A stretch of DNA of 64,000 nucleotides from Ekhidna lutea. GTDB lineage: Bacteria; Bacteroidota; Bacteroidia; Cytophagales; Cyclobacteriaceae. The DNA is taken from positions 62,001 through 126,000 of the forward strand of contig NZ_FZPD01000003.1 of the NCBI RefSeq assembly GCF_900188325.1, read 5' to 3'. A program made the translations under genes and the position numbers. Below the pieces are notes generated by a model. The model made no database searches, was not told the DNA's origin, and worked only from the letters and a program-made list of their open reading frames with translations. This document shows, piece after piece, positions 47,401 to 55,583 of the stretch; the stretch's first letter is position 1, and each line of letters starts with the position of its first letter.

Positions 47401-50400
47401 TTATCCATGTCCATTCATCCGTGCTAGGATCGTATTTCCATAGATCATTAAGATGCCCTATTGTTCCTTCTGAGTCAGGCCCATATCCTCCAAATAACCA
47501 GATGTTGTTTTCACTATCTATCCATATTTGGTGATTTTCTCTAGCACCAGGCATATTTATTGGATCACTTATACCTTTTGTGCCATGTGTTGGCCACTCA
47601 TCAAGATTTTCACTACCACTTACCCATACCCACTCACTTATTAGTGGGTCATACATCCATAGGTCGTTCATCCACTGAATGGGATTCTCAGAAGCACCTC
47701 CACCAAATACCCAGAAGTTACCATCTTGATCTAGTGCTCCGTCCATCAACCAGCGAGATGGAGGCATATTGGAGGCTTCAGATACTTTTATCGTTCCGTA
47801 GCTACCACTATAATAAGCTTCATCAACACCTTTTAAAATGCTCCATTGATTTGTTTCGGGATTATATTGTCTAATCGAATTATAAATCCCCAAAACACCC
47901 TGACCACCAAAAACATTGAAATTACCATTTTCATCTGTCCATCCAGCGCCAAATGCTCGACCGGGCTTTTCTATCGGTATGTCAAATCCATCTGTCCAAT
48001 TGGATGTCAAAGCTTGATTAATAGGGCTGTTAAAAACGCCAATGAAATTAGGTCGTACATACCCCAACCGGCCGGCATACCCCATGTTATCAACATCAAA
48101 GCTTGAAAAATCTAAGTCTATTGTATTTATACCATCATCTGCAGTGTAATCCGACGTTAACTGGATCCCGTCCAAATAGAAAACAACATTACTGGGATAG
48201 GCAGATGTGACAGAAAAAGCAACGTGATGCCATTCTCCATCAGTAATGTCATAGTCCTCTATTGTTTCAACCGATCCGGAACTCTGGCCGTCTTGATTTA
48301 GACTAAGCTTGTTATTAGCTATAAATAGCGCAAAGCTGTTTCTGTCTGCTGTGGGCCACCCATTATCATACAAATCAGTTGTAATAGAGAATATGGGGCC
48401 ATTATCAGAAGTTTTAATCCACCCTTCCCAGGTAAAATCATCGTTAAAAATATTTGGGTCAGCTGCCTGGGTAGAAAAATCAGGAATATTGACGTAATCA
48501 TCAACTCCATCAAATCTTAAAGTATTGACGGGTGAAGATTGATTTAAATCATTATTCTCTCTGAGCGTAATGCTTACATCAGCATAATGGCTAATGGCAA
48601 TATCTACTTGACCATTTTTGTCAAGGTCACTAATTGCAACATCTTCAGAAGAGGATGTAATGTTTATACTTGTTGCTAATGTGAACTCGCCTTCAACATT
48701 ACCATGAAAGATCAAAAGTTTATTTGATTCGTTGCTCGAAGCAATGATGTCAAAGATATTGTCTGCATTGACATCCATTATTTCAATGCCGGAAAAGGTA
48801 TTTCCATAAAGTTCTCCCCTATAATTTTCCTGGAATGTGCCGTCTCCGTTTCCCGTTATTGACCCAAAGCTTGAACCGTCTATAAAGATTAAATCTTTGT
48901 TACCATCATCATTAATGTCTGTTGATTTAAACTCGGTCACTTGTAGATAGCCACTTGATGCCGTTGCTTCGGTAGTGACCATTTCATCAAATGAACCAGC
49001 TGTATTATTTCGTAAAAGACCAATAGTAGTATGACCAAATTGATCTAAAGTAGATATGACTATATCAAGCCAACCATCATTGGTAAAATCATCTATCTCT
49101 AATCCAAAATTGTAATATGGGCCAACGCTGAAGAATTCATTGGTAATGTAACCACCAGCACCATCCCCATAATATATAGCAAGCGTTTGAGTGGCTGGAA
49201 GTATTACAACCAGATCATCAAAGGTGTCGTCATTTAGGTCATCAGCCAAAATCCTGCCCGGAAATGCATCATCAGATAATGGAAAGTCAGTAAATGAAGA
49301 GAAGCCACCCGCTCCATCTCCAAAAAACAATCTCACCTTATCGTCCCCTGGATTATCGCCTTCTGTAGTAACGGCAACATCCGGGAATGCATCATTATTG
49401 AAAAAACCAGTCGTTATGTGGTTGGATTGAGAGCCAGTGCTAAATTCTGTTGCTGCTCCAAACGCTCCTGATTGATCATTAATTAGGACAGATATTGATT
49501 GTTCATCAAAATTCGTGGTTAAAACGTCTTCATAAGTGTCATTATTAACATCTACTAAAATGATGTCTCTACCTCCGGTGAAATTAGAATACCTTGAGGG
49601 CAGCACTTTCATGTAATCAGATCGATAATTTGATTCGGACCCGGATAGATCAAAAGCATGGAGTTCCCCGTCATAATCGAAGCTTGCAATATCATTGATG
49701 TTGGTGAGAGAAGTGTTATCCCCTTCAGCTATACCCTCTGCAAAATCATAGGCATTAACGATATCGGGACTCGCACCTGTTACTGGAGTTTGAGCTAAAG
49801 CAGCAATTTCTTGTGCATTCTTTACAGTATTGAAAAGCCTGACTTGAGCCATCTCACCATCAAATCGAATATCTCTTCCAAAATTTACGAGTGACCCAAA
49901 ATTTCCACCGACATTATCCTCTAGTATGTCGATGCTATTATTAGCACTATTAGCTTCGCCTTGATTGAACTTGTAGTAGGCAGTGATGCCTTCTTCATTA
50001 ATGTTTAACTCCCTAAATCTACTTGTAGCAACCTGACTTTGACTTCTTGCATAGTCCCAGAATCTGAGCTCATCTATCTGGCCCTTGAAAAACTCGCTGT
50101 AACCATCTCCAATTCGAGCTCCCAGCATAAGGAAATCGTACTCATTATAAACTGTGAAGGGGTTATTGCCATGAATTAATTCTTGACCAATTAATTCACC
50201 ATCCAGATAAACAAATAAAAGATCTTCAATGAAAATGTCGTCACCTTCTTTGGTGACAAAAGCCAAATGATGCCATTCGTCATTGGCCAAATCAAGATTT
50301 GGAATATATATAACCTGATGGGCTCCTCTATACATACCCAGCGCCTCTCCACTATTTTCAACTTTTATTTCCCATTCGGTGGACTCGATTTCATTAATAT

Positions 50401-50881
50401 TACCGTAAGCTAGTATAGGACAATGTTGAGTTGTTTTAAACCAAAACTCGACAGTTACATCGGTCATTTCATAAGGAACAGTTGCAATTGGATAGTTGCC
50501 ACTGTTAAAAATGATATAATCATCGATACCATCAAAAAGTAGTGAATTGTTATTCTCAACATATGGAATGTCAACGGTTTCCTGCCCGTCAATCCAACTC
50601 CATGTTTTTGAATTCTGATCGTATTTCCAGATATCATTGAAATAGCCGGAAGTAGTATTAAAATCCTGCCCGGAACCGCCAAAAAGCCATAGGTTATCAT
50701 CATCATCACTGAAAGTGAAATGCCCGTTTCTTGGACCAGGTTCAGTAGCATTTAAAATTGATTTTTTTCTGGTTTCTTGAGACCCGGATACCCATTTATA
50801 AGTAGGTGTTTGTGACCAGGTAGAAAAAGACATGGCCAAAAATGCTATTACAATTAATTTATTCTTCATGCTTCTTCTCAT
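41447..50881 (-). CDS. Giant Kelch/LamG/FN3 secreted protein with T9SS sorting domain
   Basis: 3144 residues. Order: signal peptide; one Kelch block; LamG-like domain (NSLLFDGIDDYIIFNSG); FG-GAP/VCBS-type repeats (IILVDVNNDTYEDVLTTNFD); second LamG domain (NTLRFDGVDDYVNIPDF); about a dozen Kelch-type repeats (~973-1737; YLNDLWKYDPSSNQWTWISG, NLWIFGGVG); about ten fibronectin-III domains (~1737-2613; GTNYYYRVNAINEIGESGF); a C-terminal carboxypeptidase-regulatory-like region; and a T9SS type A domain with IYPNPVSF and GLYFYGASFKN. The ATG overlaps the stop of the upstream gene as TAATG, and the secreted caspase starts 12 bases downstream. Surface-exposed; specific ligand unknown. A second in-frame ATG four codons in is possible. 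Confidence 0.9.
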   Translation of the reverse strand: MRRSMKNKLIVIAFLAMSFSTWSQTPTYKWVSGSQETRKKSILNATEPGPRNGHFTFSDDDDNLWLFGGSGQDFNTTSGYFNDIWKYDQNSKTWSWIDGQETVDIPYVENNNSLLFDGIDDYIIFNSGNYPIATVPYEMTDVTVEFWFKTTQHCPILAYGNINEIESTEWEIKVENSGEALGMYRGAHQVIYIPNLDLANDEWHHLAFVTKEGDDIFIEDLLFVYLDGELIGQELIHGNNPFTVYNEYDFLMLGARIGDGYSEFFKGQIDELRFWDYARSQSQVATSRFRELNINEEGITAYYKFNQGEANSANNSIDILEDNVGGNFGSLVNFGRDIRFDGEMAQVRLFNTVKNAQEIAALAQTPVTGASPDIVNAYDFAEGIAEGDNTSLTNINDIASFDYDGELHAFDLSGSESNYRSDYMKVLPSRYSNFTGGRDIILVDVNNDTYEDVLTTNFDEQSISVLINDQSGAFGAATEFSTGSQSNHITTGFFNNDAFPDVAVTTEGDNPGDDKVRLFFGDGAGGFSSFTDFPLSDDAFPGRILADDLNDDTFDDLVVILPATQTLAIYYGDGAGGYITNEFFSVGPYYNFGLEIDDFTNDGWLDIVISTLDQFGHTTIGLLRNNTAGSFDEMVTTEATASSGYLQVTEFKSTDINDDGNKDLIFIDGSSFGSITGNGDGTFQENYRGELYGNTFSGIEIMDVNADNIFDIIASSNESNKLLIFHGNVEGEFTLATSINITSSSEDVAISDLDKNGQVDIAISHYADVSITLRENNDLNQSSPVNTLRFDGVDDYVNIPDFSTQAADPNIFNDDFTWEGWIKTSDNGPIFSITTDLYDNGWPTADRNSFALFIANNKLSLNQDGQSSGSVETIEDYDITDGEWHHVAFSVTSAYPSNVVFYLDGIQLTSDYTADDGINTIDLDFSSFDVDNMGYAGRLGYVRPNFIGVFNSPINQALTSNWTDGFDIPIEKPGRAFGAGWTDENGNFNVFGGQGVLGIYNSIRQYNPETNQWSILKGVDEAYYSGSYGTIKVSEASNMPPSRWLMDGALDQDGNFWVFGGGASENPIQWMNDLWMYDPLISEWVWVSGSENLDEWPTHGTKGISDPINMPGARENHQIWIDSENNIWLFGGYGPDSEGTIGHLNDLWKYDPSTDEWTWISGTNLANQKGIFGALGEYSADFRPGGRAGYNQWMDSNGIFWIFDGQGYDKFGISSKYLNDLWSFDPTTEEWAWHSGSDFASSTGSYNEKGLSSVDYVPGARWHSNIWVDKDDNLWMFGGNFPNQITTGQYNDLWKYEPSSNEWTWVSGFNSTATADELGTYGDLGAGSQPTPGGRNGALRWTDLDGNLWIQGGAYIGGNINGNVKDGYLNDLWKFSVSKNIWTYFGGNTEIETIDGEYGSRGIGNALNVPRDRWHGASWTGQDGKLWFFGGIHFNNAIDDIGWLNDLWNYDPESQVYTWMAGSSELNASGVYGTKGEPSVGHIPGPRSSAAYWSDHEGNFYLFGGYESFQFNNDLWKFNPNTLEWTWLSGNSFQNTPGSYGEKGISDPDNLIGARRYMDAQIDQDGAVWFFGGQGYDSEAQFGYLNDLWKYDPSSNQWTWISGPNLINQAPSFGIKGVASLDNLPPARYGHDTWMDDSGNLWIFGGVGVIEIDGELYAGYLNDLWKYDTKLNLWTWVGGSEDFNVVANYGSQGVFDELNTINSRQRAHTFGPIDKSLWLFGGRKSTQDSYNDLWEIKFIPGVPVVDSPQDIRQDGYSFSSDEAWTRSYQVQVSLADDFGETLYDETSSNKEAVINNLDPGTNYYYRVNAINEIGESGFSSPLSVLTLPATPTFTSLEAAISDLTSTQAFLNWEVTGGILDGYYLDISEDPTFQDATMIHEDFESKEINVVQLQKILNLTPGTKYYARIQSFNASGVSPYSQIVPFLTKPQAPTYNQDEVVTGVTQSSATTTWNAVPEILSGYRISISTLDDGHTDSTAFLANYNGLNIAKSKTSIQVSGLEAGTNYYAYLVAVNTSGDSELSEKITILTTPASPVFSVETAILSITQNEITFSWDAPEGFYEGYKLEVSTDFSFGNANLMLEGYGRGGVPNELAQSELTTTVSGLLPGQTYFARIRAFNSTGESPNSNILAFTTVPRAPTVGLVNNISQTGASLNWQSTLGANVYLIDLNTSEEFEEETAVFSDFPQAVPFQVLDELSPGTQYYVRVQSSNASGNSGDMEPADFGTTNFLTKPITPEFPASASLTNVSQTSITLNWNEVPEVLDGYYLDIATTINFTPGTYLPGWENLDVSKDSTSMLVIDLTAGSQYYARLRSYNETGVSKSSDALSMLTLPETPALNPVSNISQNTATLSWASVSEIFNGYYLEISTDDSFSDKNQLIEGYGADNIPKVIDKGQTTEFIDNLNAGVSYYARLSSYNDSGSSPWSDPILVLTTPNTPILNEISAIGQTTATVSWSEIAGADNYVVDISQNFFQTLLPTYNALLSANALIDVVGLSPGEEYQIRVRSKNISGESPNSEMIEFLTTPETPVARDASNSSASVFTANWDAADGAEYYVLEVSLDDFQSFHYNEQLGSSSPVKIQDLIAGETYKYRIKAGNSSGESPYSDIIQVVAQNTSQSLSISELEYNDEFSETATSAVINVKFSGGIGDPAVTIRHKEILDASWSDYLPMIEISPTEFEFTILSNMLDDIGVVFEVKANDGVTFLERKNNTIKRTFSETSSEPLPSLELGEWSLISIPYVLDDNLVQSIFNELGDLKYKKRWRLMTYLDGEYQDQGVGFTRIDLGRGYWFNSLNDVTINVGAGQTNSTIPFDMALEQGWNQIGNPYNVSINWDEILDDNSLSVNVSRIIIYNTTIGEFVESSTLDPFSGAFVFADAATVLSVNPIAGLQGARTETSKKITDLDANSWIKTIELKWNGTSREVAAIGMHSSASNNKDEFDKLIVPRFENYLEMYTTVDEYFYPKFSHDIKSHTSEQVWIYDLESNQISGLTSLSWDPSMVNNRGKLWLVDETNGKTTEMSNTGTYSFAMNNHHEFSIHYSEDPNYTVIPTRLTLGDIYPNPVSFRAQIPLLLPKNEEKYELQLRLYNMQGRLVYTIANGQFAPGIHTFELDVEKLNLKDGLYFYGASFKNTSHKPQQKKIIIKR

Positions 50882-51609
50882 TATCTAGACGGTAAATCTG
50901 GTGGGCTTGTGATGTCTGGTTCATTTACAGGGATCAAGCTTTTTATAAGGTAGTAGCCAAACACCCCAATGGTAATTCCAGACCCGGCTTTTATTAGCAG
51001 TGGAAACTTCCGTTTCACCTCAAAAGTTGGAGAGAATACTACCTCATCTCTATTGCGCTCATCACTGATTTTATATCGATATTCTTTGCCCGGGGGTACA
51101 TTGTTAGGAATCTTAAGCATGGCGTTCCCCGTATTTGGCAATTCACCCAATCCTCTCACAAGTTTTTCTCCCTGATATAGATCAACATTTAGGATGTTGT
51201 CTCCACGCCCACCGGTCCAACGTATATCGGCCATTTTTCCACGTTTCAAAATCATGCCTTTTTCAACTCCGTCCAGCTCAATGAAGGGCACATATATCTG
51301 GCCTTTTATTTCCAGCTTGATTCCATCATTGAATTCACCAAGCTCTTCTTTAGCATTCCAAACAATCGTTTTGTTGGCACCTACAGGAATATCAACTCCC
51401 ACGTCTCCGGAAACTTTTTCAACAGGTTGAATAAAATTGTCCAGTGAGGTATATAAGTGCATTGAATAGCTGCGATCGATTCGCTCATCGATTAGGTTGT
51501 ATGTGACAAGCATATCAGGCCCTTTCATTTGAATGTTGGTTATTTGGACTTCCTGAGCAAACACCAAATAGGGCAGGATTATTAGTCCTACTAGGCATAA
51601 TAGTTTCAT
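50881..51609 (-). CDS. Kre9/Knh-like secreted protein
   Basis: 242 residues: signal peptide (LLCLVGLIILPYLVFAQ), a beta-rich domain (~20-110, VQITNIQMKGPDMLVTYNL, IVWNAKEELGEF), then a second one (~115-200) with DIRWTGGRGDNILNVDLYQGEKL that matches the Kre9/Knh Ser-Thr-rich fold, a hydrophobic stretch near 210-225 (LLIKAGSGITIGVFGYYLI) and a short polar tail. Similar proteins sit beside caspase genes in Bacteroidota. It is first in an operon with the Kelch giant (TAATG overlap) and the secreted caspase. Membrane-attached by the hydrophobic stretch. Function unknown. Confidence 0.82.
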   Translation of the reverse strand: MKLLCLVGLIILPYLVFAQEVQITNIQMKGPDMLVTYNLIDERIDRSYSMHLYTSLDNFIQPVEKVSGDVGVDIPVGANKTIVWNAKEELGEFNDGIKLEIKGQIYVPFIELDGVEKGMILKRGKMADIRWTGGRGDNILNVDLYQGEKLVRGLGELPNTGNAMLKIPNNVPPGKEYRYKISDERNRDEVVFSPTFEVKRKFPLLIKAGSGITIGVFGYYLIKSLIPVNEPDITSPPDLPSR

Positions 51610-51683
51610 TATTAGATTGATTTTAGAGGTTATAAAGGCGGTACAAAGGGCTACTTTTAGTAAGTTTTTTGGCGTGTGATTAT

Positions 51684-51693
51684 TGGTTAACCA
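51684..51693. promoter_or_regulatory. Short palindrome before the Kre9-like operon
   Basis: TGGTTAACCA is a 10-bp palindrome between the TRAP permease stop and the start of the Kre9-like gene. It might be an operator of this operon, but no -7 match of good quality is seen nearby. Confidence 0.25.
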
Positions 51694-51731
51694 TCTAATA
51701 TACTGTCATAATATTTTATTCTCAATAGTTT

Positions 51732-53027
51732 TTATAAAATAATAGATGGAACAAGTATAAGAAGCGTTAAAAATATTAGTTGAATAATCACAAAAGGAAT
51801 AATGCCCTGATAGATGTGTCTTGTCTTTACTTCGGGCGGTGCTACACCTTTTAAATAAAACAGCGCAAACCCAAATGGAGGAGTGAGAAAAGATGTTTGT
51901 AAGTTCACAGCAAGCAAAATTCCAATCCAGATGAGGTCTACTCCGAGCGATACAAATATGGGAGCCACTACTGGTACAATGATGAATACGATTTCAATGA
52001 AGTCGATGAAAAAACCAGAAATGAAAACGATAACCATAACCACGATAAGGAAAGTGGTTGCATCCAGATTCGCATCCTGAATGAGGTTTAGCAAAAACTT
52101 GTCTCCTTCTAATCCCCTGAAGACAAGAGAAAAAGCAGTTGCTCCAACTAAAATCATAAAAACCATGGAGGTGAGCATGGTCGTTTCTCCCATTACTTCT
52201 TTAAGAATGGAGAGATTAAATTTTTTACTCACCACCGCCAAAATCATTGCTCCAAAAGCTCCAACACCTGCAGCTTCTGTCGGGGAGGCTACCCCAGCGA
52301 AAATGGAACCTAAAACGATTAAGATTAGAATGAAGGGAAACAGGAAAGATTTCACTACCTCCATAGAAAATCCCTCATCCCGAAATTCCTGAAGTTTTTC
52401 TTTAGAGACTTTAGGCACCCGCTCAGGATAAATCTGCCCGTAAACAATAATATAAATCAGATAGATAACCACGAGACAAACACCGGGTACCACAGCGGCT
52501 AGAAAAAGATCACCAACTGAAACGTTTAATACGCTCCCTAGTAAAACTAATACCACGGAAGGTGGAATGATTTGCCCGAGTGTTCCGGAAGAGGCAATTA
52601 CACCTGTGCTAATTCTGGGACCATATCCATTTTTTAACATGGTAGGCAGACTGATCAACCCCATAGTGACTACTGTAGCACCAACAATTCCGGTTGATGC
52701 TGCAAGCAAAGCACCCACAACGACAACTGCTATCGCAAGACCCCCACGAATATTGCCGAAAAGCATACTCATGGTATGAAGTAATCTTTCTGCGATACCG
52801 GATTTCTCCAGCATCATCCCCATGAAAATGAAGAGCGGCACAGCTAGCAACACGAAATTCTGCATGGTGCCGTAAACGCGCAAGGAGAGGAGGTAGAAAA
52901 AATCGATATCAAACACTAAAAGTCCAACCAGAACAGATAGCCCTCCAAGGGTGAATGCAACCGGATATCCAAGCAGGATGAGCAGGAATATTGTTCCAAA
53001 TAAGATCAGGGGCAGGTATTCAAGCAT
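51732..53027 (-). CDS. dctM: TRAP transporter large permease (DctM family)
   Basis: 431 residues from the ATG at 53027, chosen because MLEYLPLILFG is the usual DctM-like N-terminus; an upstream ATG at 53081 would add 18 residues inside the dctQ coding region. Around 12 membrane segments with characteristic phrases: FLLAVPLFIFMGMMLEKSG-type sequence, GIVGATVVTMGLISLP, SSGTLGQIIPPSVVLVLLG, and SPTEAAGVGAFGAMI. It forms the ion-coupled permease with DctQ (start overlaps the dctQ end by eight bases). The binding protein is probably the DctP at 22.6 kb. Confidence 0.93.
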   Translation of the reverse strand: MLEYLPLILFGTIFLLILLGYPVAFTLGGLSVLVGLLVFDIDFFYLLSLRVYGTMQNFVLLAVPLFIFMGMMLEKSGIAERLLHTMSMLFGNIRGGLAIAVVVVGALLAASTGIVGATVVTMGLISLPTMLKNGYGPRISTGVIASSGTLGQIIPPSVVLVLLGSVLNVSVGDLFLAAVVPGVCLVVIYLIYIIVYGQIYPERVPKVSKEKLQEFRDEGFSMEVVKSFLFPFILILIVLGSIFAGVASPTEAAGVGAFGAMILAVVSKKFNLSILKEVMGETTMLTSMVFMILVGATAFSLVFRGLEGDKFLLNLIQDANLDATTFLIVVMVIVFISGFFIDFIEIVFIIVPVVAPIFVSLGVDLIWIGILLAVNLQTSFLTPPFGFALFYLKGVAPPEVKTRHIYQGIIPFVIIQLIFLTLLILVPSIIL

Positions 53028-53508
53028 TTCCCCGAATAGTTTTGTATGATGAAAGGATAAGGGATATACCCTGAAGTCCAAGGAGTAGGAAGCCTGCTGG
53101 AATGGTAGACTTGATTACCCATCGTGCCGGAAGTCCTCCCGGCTGAGGGCTGGTTTCACCCAGTTGGTAAGAACTTTGGACAAAAGAAAGGGACTCCCAA
53201 AGAGCCACTCCGCAAAAAGGGAGAAGTAAAGTCAATGTTCCAATCAGATTCACCCATGCTTTGGTCTTGTCGGAAAAATTGTGATAAAACACATCTACTC
53301 GTACATGCTTGTCGTTTTTGAGGGTAAATGCAGCTCCAAGAAGGAAAATAGCTGCAAATAAATGCCATTCCATTTCGAAAGAAGCTGCAGAAGTGATACT
53401 CAATGAATAACGAAGAATTACATCAATAACGATGACCAGCACCAACACAAGTGTGAGCCAGGAAACACCTTTTCCTATTGCGCTATTCAGTTTGTCGATC
53501 AGAGTCAC
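53020..53508 (-). CDS. dctQ: TRAP transporter small permease (DctQ family)
   Basis: 162 residues with four membrane helices and the DctQ pattern (WLTLVLVLVIVIDVILRYS, FEMEWHLFAAIFLLGAAFTL, DKHVRVDVFYH). Partner of the large permease, which overlaps its 3' end. It is divergent from rlmN, 48 bases apart. It probably works with the DctP solute-binding protein 28 kb away, because no other dctP is next to it. Confidence 0.9.
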   Translation of the reverse strand: MTLIDKLNSAIGKGVSWLTLVLVLVIVIDVILRYSLSITSAASFEMEWHLFAAIFLLGAAFTLKNDKHVRVDVFYHNFSDKTKAWVNLIGTLTLLLPFCGVALWESLSFVQSSYQLGETSPQPGGLPARWVIKSTIPAGFLLLGLQGISLILSSYKTIRGNA

Positions 53509-53544
53509 TCGACGAAAATAGTAAAAGAACCGAAACCATCTTCA

Positions 53545-53552
53545 TACCTTTG
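53545..53552 (+). promoter_or_regulatory. -7 element of rlmN
   Basis: TACCTTTG matches the Bacteroidota TAnnTTTG consensus exactly. It ends five bases before the ATG of rlmN, so the transcript would start near the start codon and be leaderless or nearly so. Confidence 0.45.
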
Positions 53553-53556
53553 CAGA

Positions 53557-54597
53557 ATGAAGGATATTAGGAAAGAGACGTTGGAGGGTTTGATGGATTG
53601 GTTTGAGGCAAACGGGGAAAAGAAGTTTCGCGCGAAACAGGTGTGGGAATGGTTGTGGGCGAAATCCGCGAAGACCTTTGATGAGATGTCAAATCTTTCA
53701 AAGCCACTTCGGGACAAATTGAAAGAAGAGTTTTCCATCAATCATATCTCGATTGATAATTCTCAACTCTCTAATGATGGCACCATAAAATCGGCGTTTC
53801 GTCTTCACGATAAACACTTAATAGAAGGGGTACTAATCCCTGCCGATGATCGAATGACAGCTTGTGTTTCTTCTCAAGTAGGTTGCTCGTTGAGTTGTAA
53901 ATTTTGTGCTACCGGATTCATGAAACGTGAGCGTAATTTGGATGGAGGGGAAATTTATGATCAAGTAGTGGCAATCCGTGATCAGGCAGAGGAGCATTAC
54001 AAGAAGCCACTTTCCAACATTGTTTTCATGGGGATGGGTGAACCTTTGCTCAACTACAAAGGGATGATGGAAGGGATTGATCGAATCACATCCGAGGATG
54101 GGCTGAATATGTCTCCAAAGCGAATTACTGTATCTACAGCTGGCATTGCTAAGATGATCAATAAGCTGGCGGATGATGAAGTCAAGTTTAATCTTGCGCT
54201 CTCTTTGCATGCGGCAGATGATAAAAAAAGGGACTCCATCATGCCTATCAATGAGACCAACACGCTTGATGCTTTGTTGAAATCACTAAACTATTTCTAC
54301 GACAAAACAGGCAATCGGATCACCTTCGAATACATTCTTTTTTATGACTTCAACGATTCCATTGAGGATGCTGAGAAATTGTTGAAATACGCTCGTAAAG
54401 TTCCGGGAGTGCGCATCAACATTATCGAGTACAACCCCATATCGGAAGCATCCTTTACCAAAGCAGATCCGGAAACAATCGACCGGTTTGCCAATCACTT
54501 GATAAAGGGTGGAATTCATACCAGTGTAAGAAGGAGTCGTGGAAAAGATATTGATGCTGCCTGTGGGCAGCTGGCTAATAAATCGAAAGTTGCATAA
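53557..54597 (+). CDS. rlmN: 23S rRNA (adenine-2503-C2) methyltransferase RlmN
   Basis: 346 residues, full length. It has the radical-SAM motif C-x3-C-x2-C in GCSLSCKFCATGF, the GMGEPLLN motif that binds SAM, VSTAGI and NIIEYNP, and the conserved C-terminal cysteine in DIDAACGQL, which carries the methyl-adduct intermediate. It methylates A2503 of 23S rRNA and A37 of some tRNAs. Cytoplasmic. Divergent from the TRAP permease operon. Confidence 0.97.
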   Translation: MKDIRKETLEGLMDWFEANGEKKFRAKQVWEWLWAKSAKTFDEMSNLSKPLRDKLKEEFSINHISIDNSQLSNDGTIKSAFRLHDKHLIEGVLIPADDRMTACVSSQVGCSLSCKFCATGFMKRERNLDGGEIYDQVVAIRDQAEEHYKKPLSNIVFMGMGEPLLNYKGMMEGIDRITSEDGLNMSPKRITVSTAGIAKMINKLADDEVKFNLALSLHAADDKKRDSIMPINETNTLDALLKSLNYFYDKTGNRITFEYILFYDFNDSIEDAEKLLKYARKVPGVRINIIEYNPISEASFTKADPETIDRFANHLIKGGIHTSVRRSRGKDIDAACGQLANKSKVA

Positions 54598-54680
54598 CAT
54601 GGCCTGATCTTGGCACTTAAAAATTTAAAACGTTACAAATCAATTGCCCCGTAGAATAACTGATCGATTGGTTATAAAAA

Positions 54681-54696
54681 AAGTATTAGGTTTGCA
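54681..54696 (+). promoter_or_regulatory. -7 element of the propeller gene
   Basis: TAGGTTTG, an exact TAnnTTTG match, lies ~20 bases before the GTG at 54715, and a TTGG occurs ~17 bases further upstream. It probably drives the secreted propeller-like gene. Confidence 0.45.
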
Positions 54697-54714
54697 GACC
54701 ATTTTTCCTTAAGA

Positions 54715-55578
54715 GTGATTAAAAGAACTATCTCCCTACTTTCGATAATTGCAATTATTGTGTGTGAATCATTTATCGCCCCTACGCGATTATTTTCTAC
54801 ACAAAAAGTGGCAGCTGTTATTACTGATAGCAGACTTGTAGAGGCTTCCGGCCTGGATCAATCATATACTAATCCTGGATATTTCTGGACCCACAATGAT
54901 AGTGGAGGGGAGCCGAAATTATACCTGATTGATACCAAGGGACACATTCAGATGGAGGTGGAGCTTGAGGGAGTTGCCAACATGGATTGGGAAGAGATTG
55001 TGACAGTTCAGGACGGTGATAAATCATACATATATGTTGCTGAGATTGGCGACAATAAAGCGGTAAGAGATGATATAAGCATTATTCGATTGGAGGAACC
55101 AAAAAAGATTCATAATGCAGTCCTTACTATCAAGAATGAAAACTTAACTATCATGCCTTTGCAGTATGCGGAAGGAGCCAGAGATGCAGAGGCATTAATG
55201 TTTGATCGTGTTTCAGAAGAGTTTGTATTGATCACCAAACGTGAGGAGAACTCCCTGATATATTCATTTCCATTCCAGCCAGGAAGTGAAAGGATTACAA
55301 TTAAATCTAAAGGGACGATTCCAACTCGACTTTTCACTGCGGCAGACATGAACGAGCAGGGCGAGATTTTACTTAAACATTATGATGCCATTTACTTCTG
55401 GGGTGCTTCACAAGAGCCTGCTGTTGATCGTATTTTAGCATGGAATCCAATATCTATTGATTATTCTCCTGAGCCTCAGGGTGAAGCCATTTGCTGGTAC
55501 CAAAAGAATTTCTACACCCTCAGCGAAAAGAACGTAGGCAAGCGTCAGGAGATGCTTTTCTTCGAGCGGTTGCGATAG
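54715..55578 (+). CDS. Secreted beta-propeller-like protein
   Basis: 287 residues starting with GTG (no in-frame ATG upstream; a TAGGTTTG promoter supports it). Signal peptide (IKRTISLLSIIAIIVC). Propeller-like strands with the motif FWTHNDSGGEPKLYLID, then DWEEIVTVQDGDKSYIYVAEIGDN, ARDAEALMFDRVSEEFVLITK and LFTAADMNEQGEILLKHY. The W-x-H-N-D-S-G phrase is typical of secreted Bacteroidota propellers with unclear roles. Stop of this gene and that of the lipoprotein at 55584 are convergent with a five-base gap. Confidence 0.82.
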   Translation: MIKRTISLLSIIAIIVCESFIAPTRLFSTQKVAAVITDSRLVEASGLDQSYTNPGYFWTHNDSGGEPKLYLIDTKGHIQMEVELEGVANMDWEEIVTVQDGDKSYIYVAEIGDNKAVRDDISIIRLEEPKKIHNAVLTIKNENLTIMPLQYAEGARDAEALMFDRVSEEFVLITKREENSLIYSFPFQPGSERITIKSKGTIPTRLFTAADMNEQGEILLKHYDAIYFWGASQEPAVDRILAWNPISIDYSPEPQGEAICWYQKNFYTLSEKNVGKRQEMLFFERLR

Positions 55579-55583
55579 CTATT

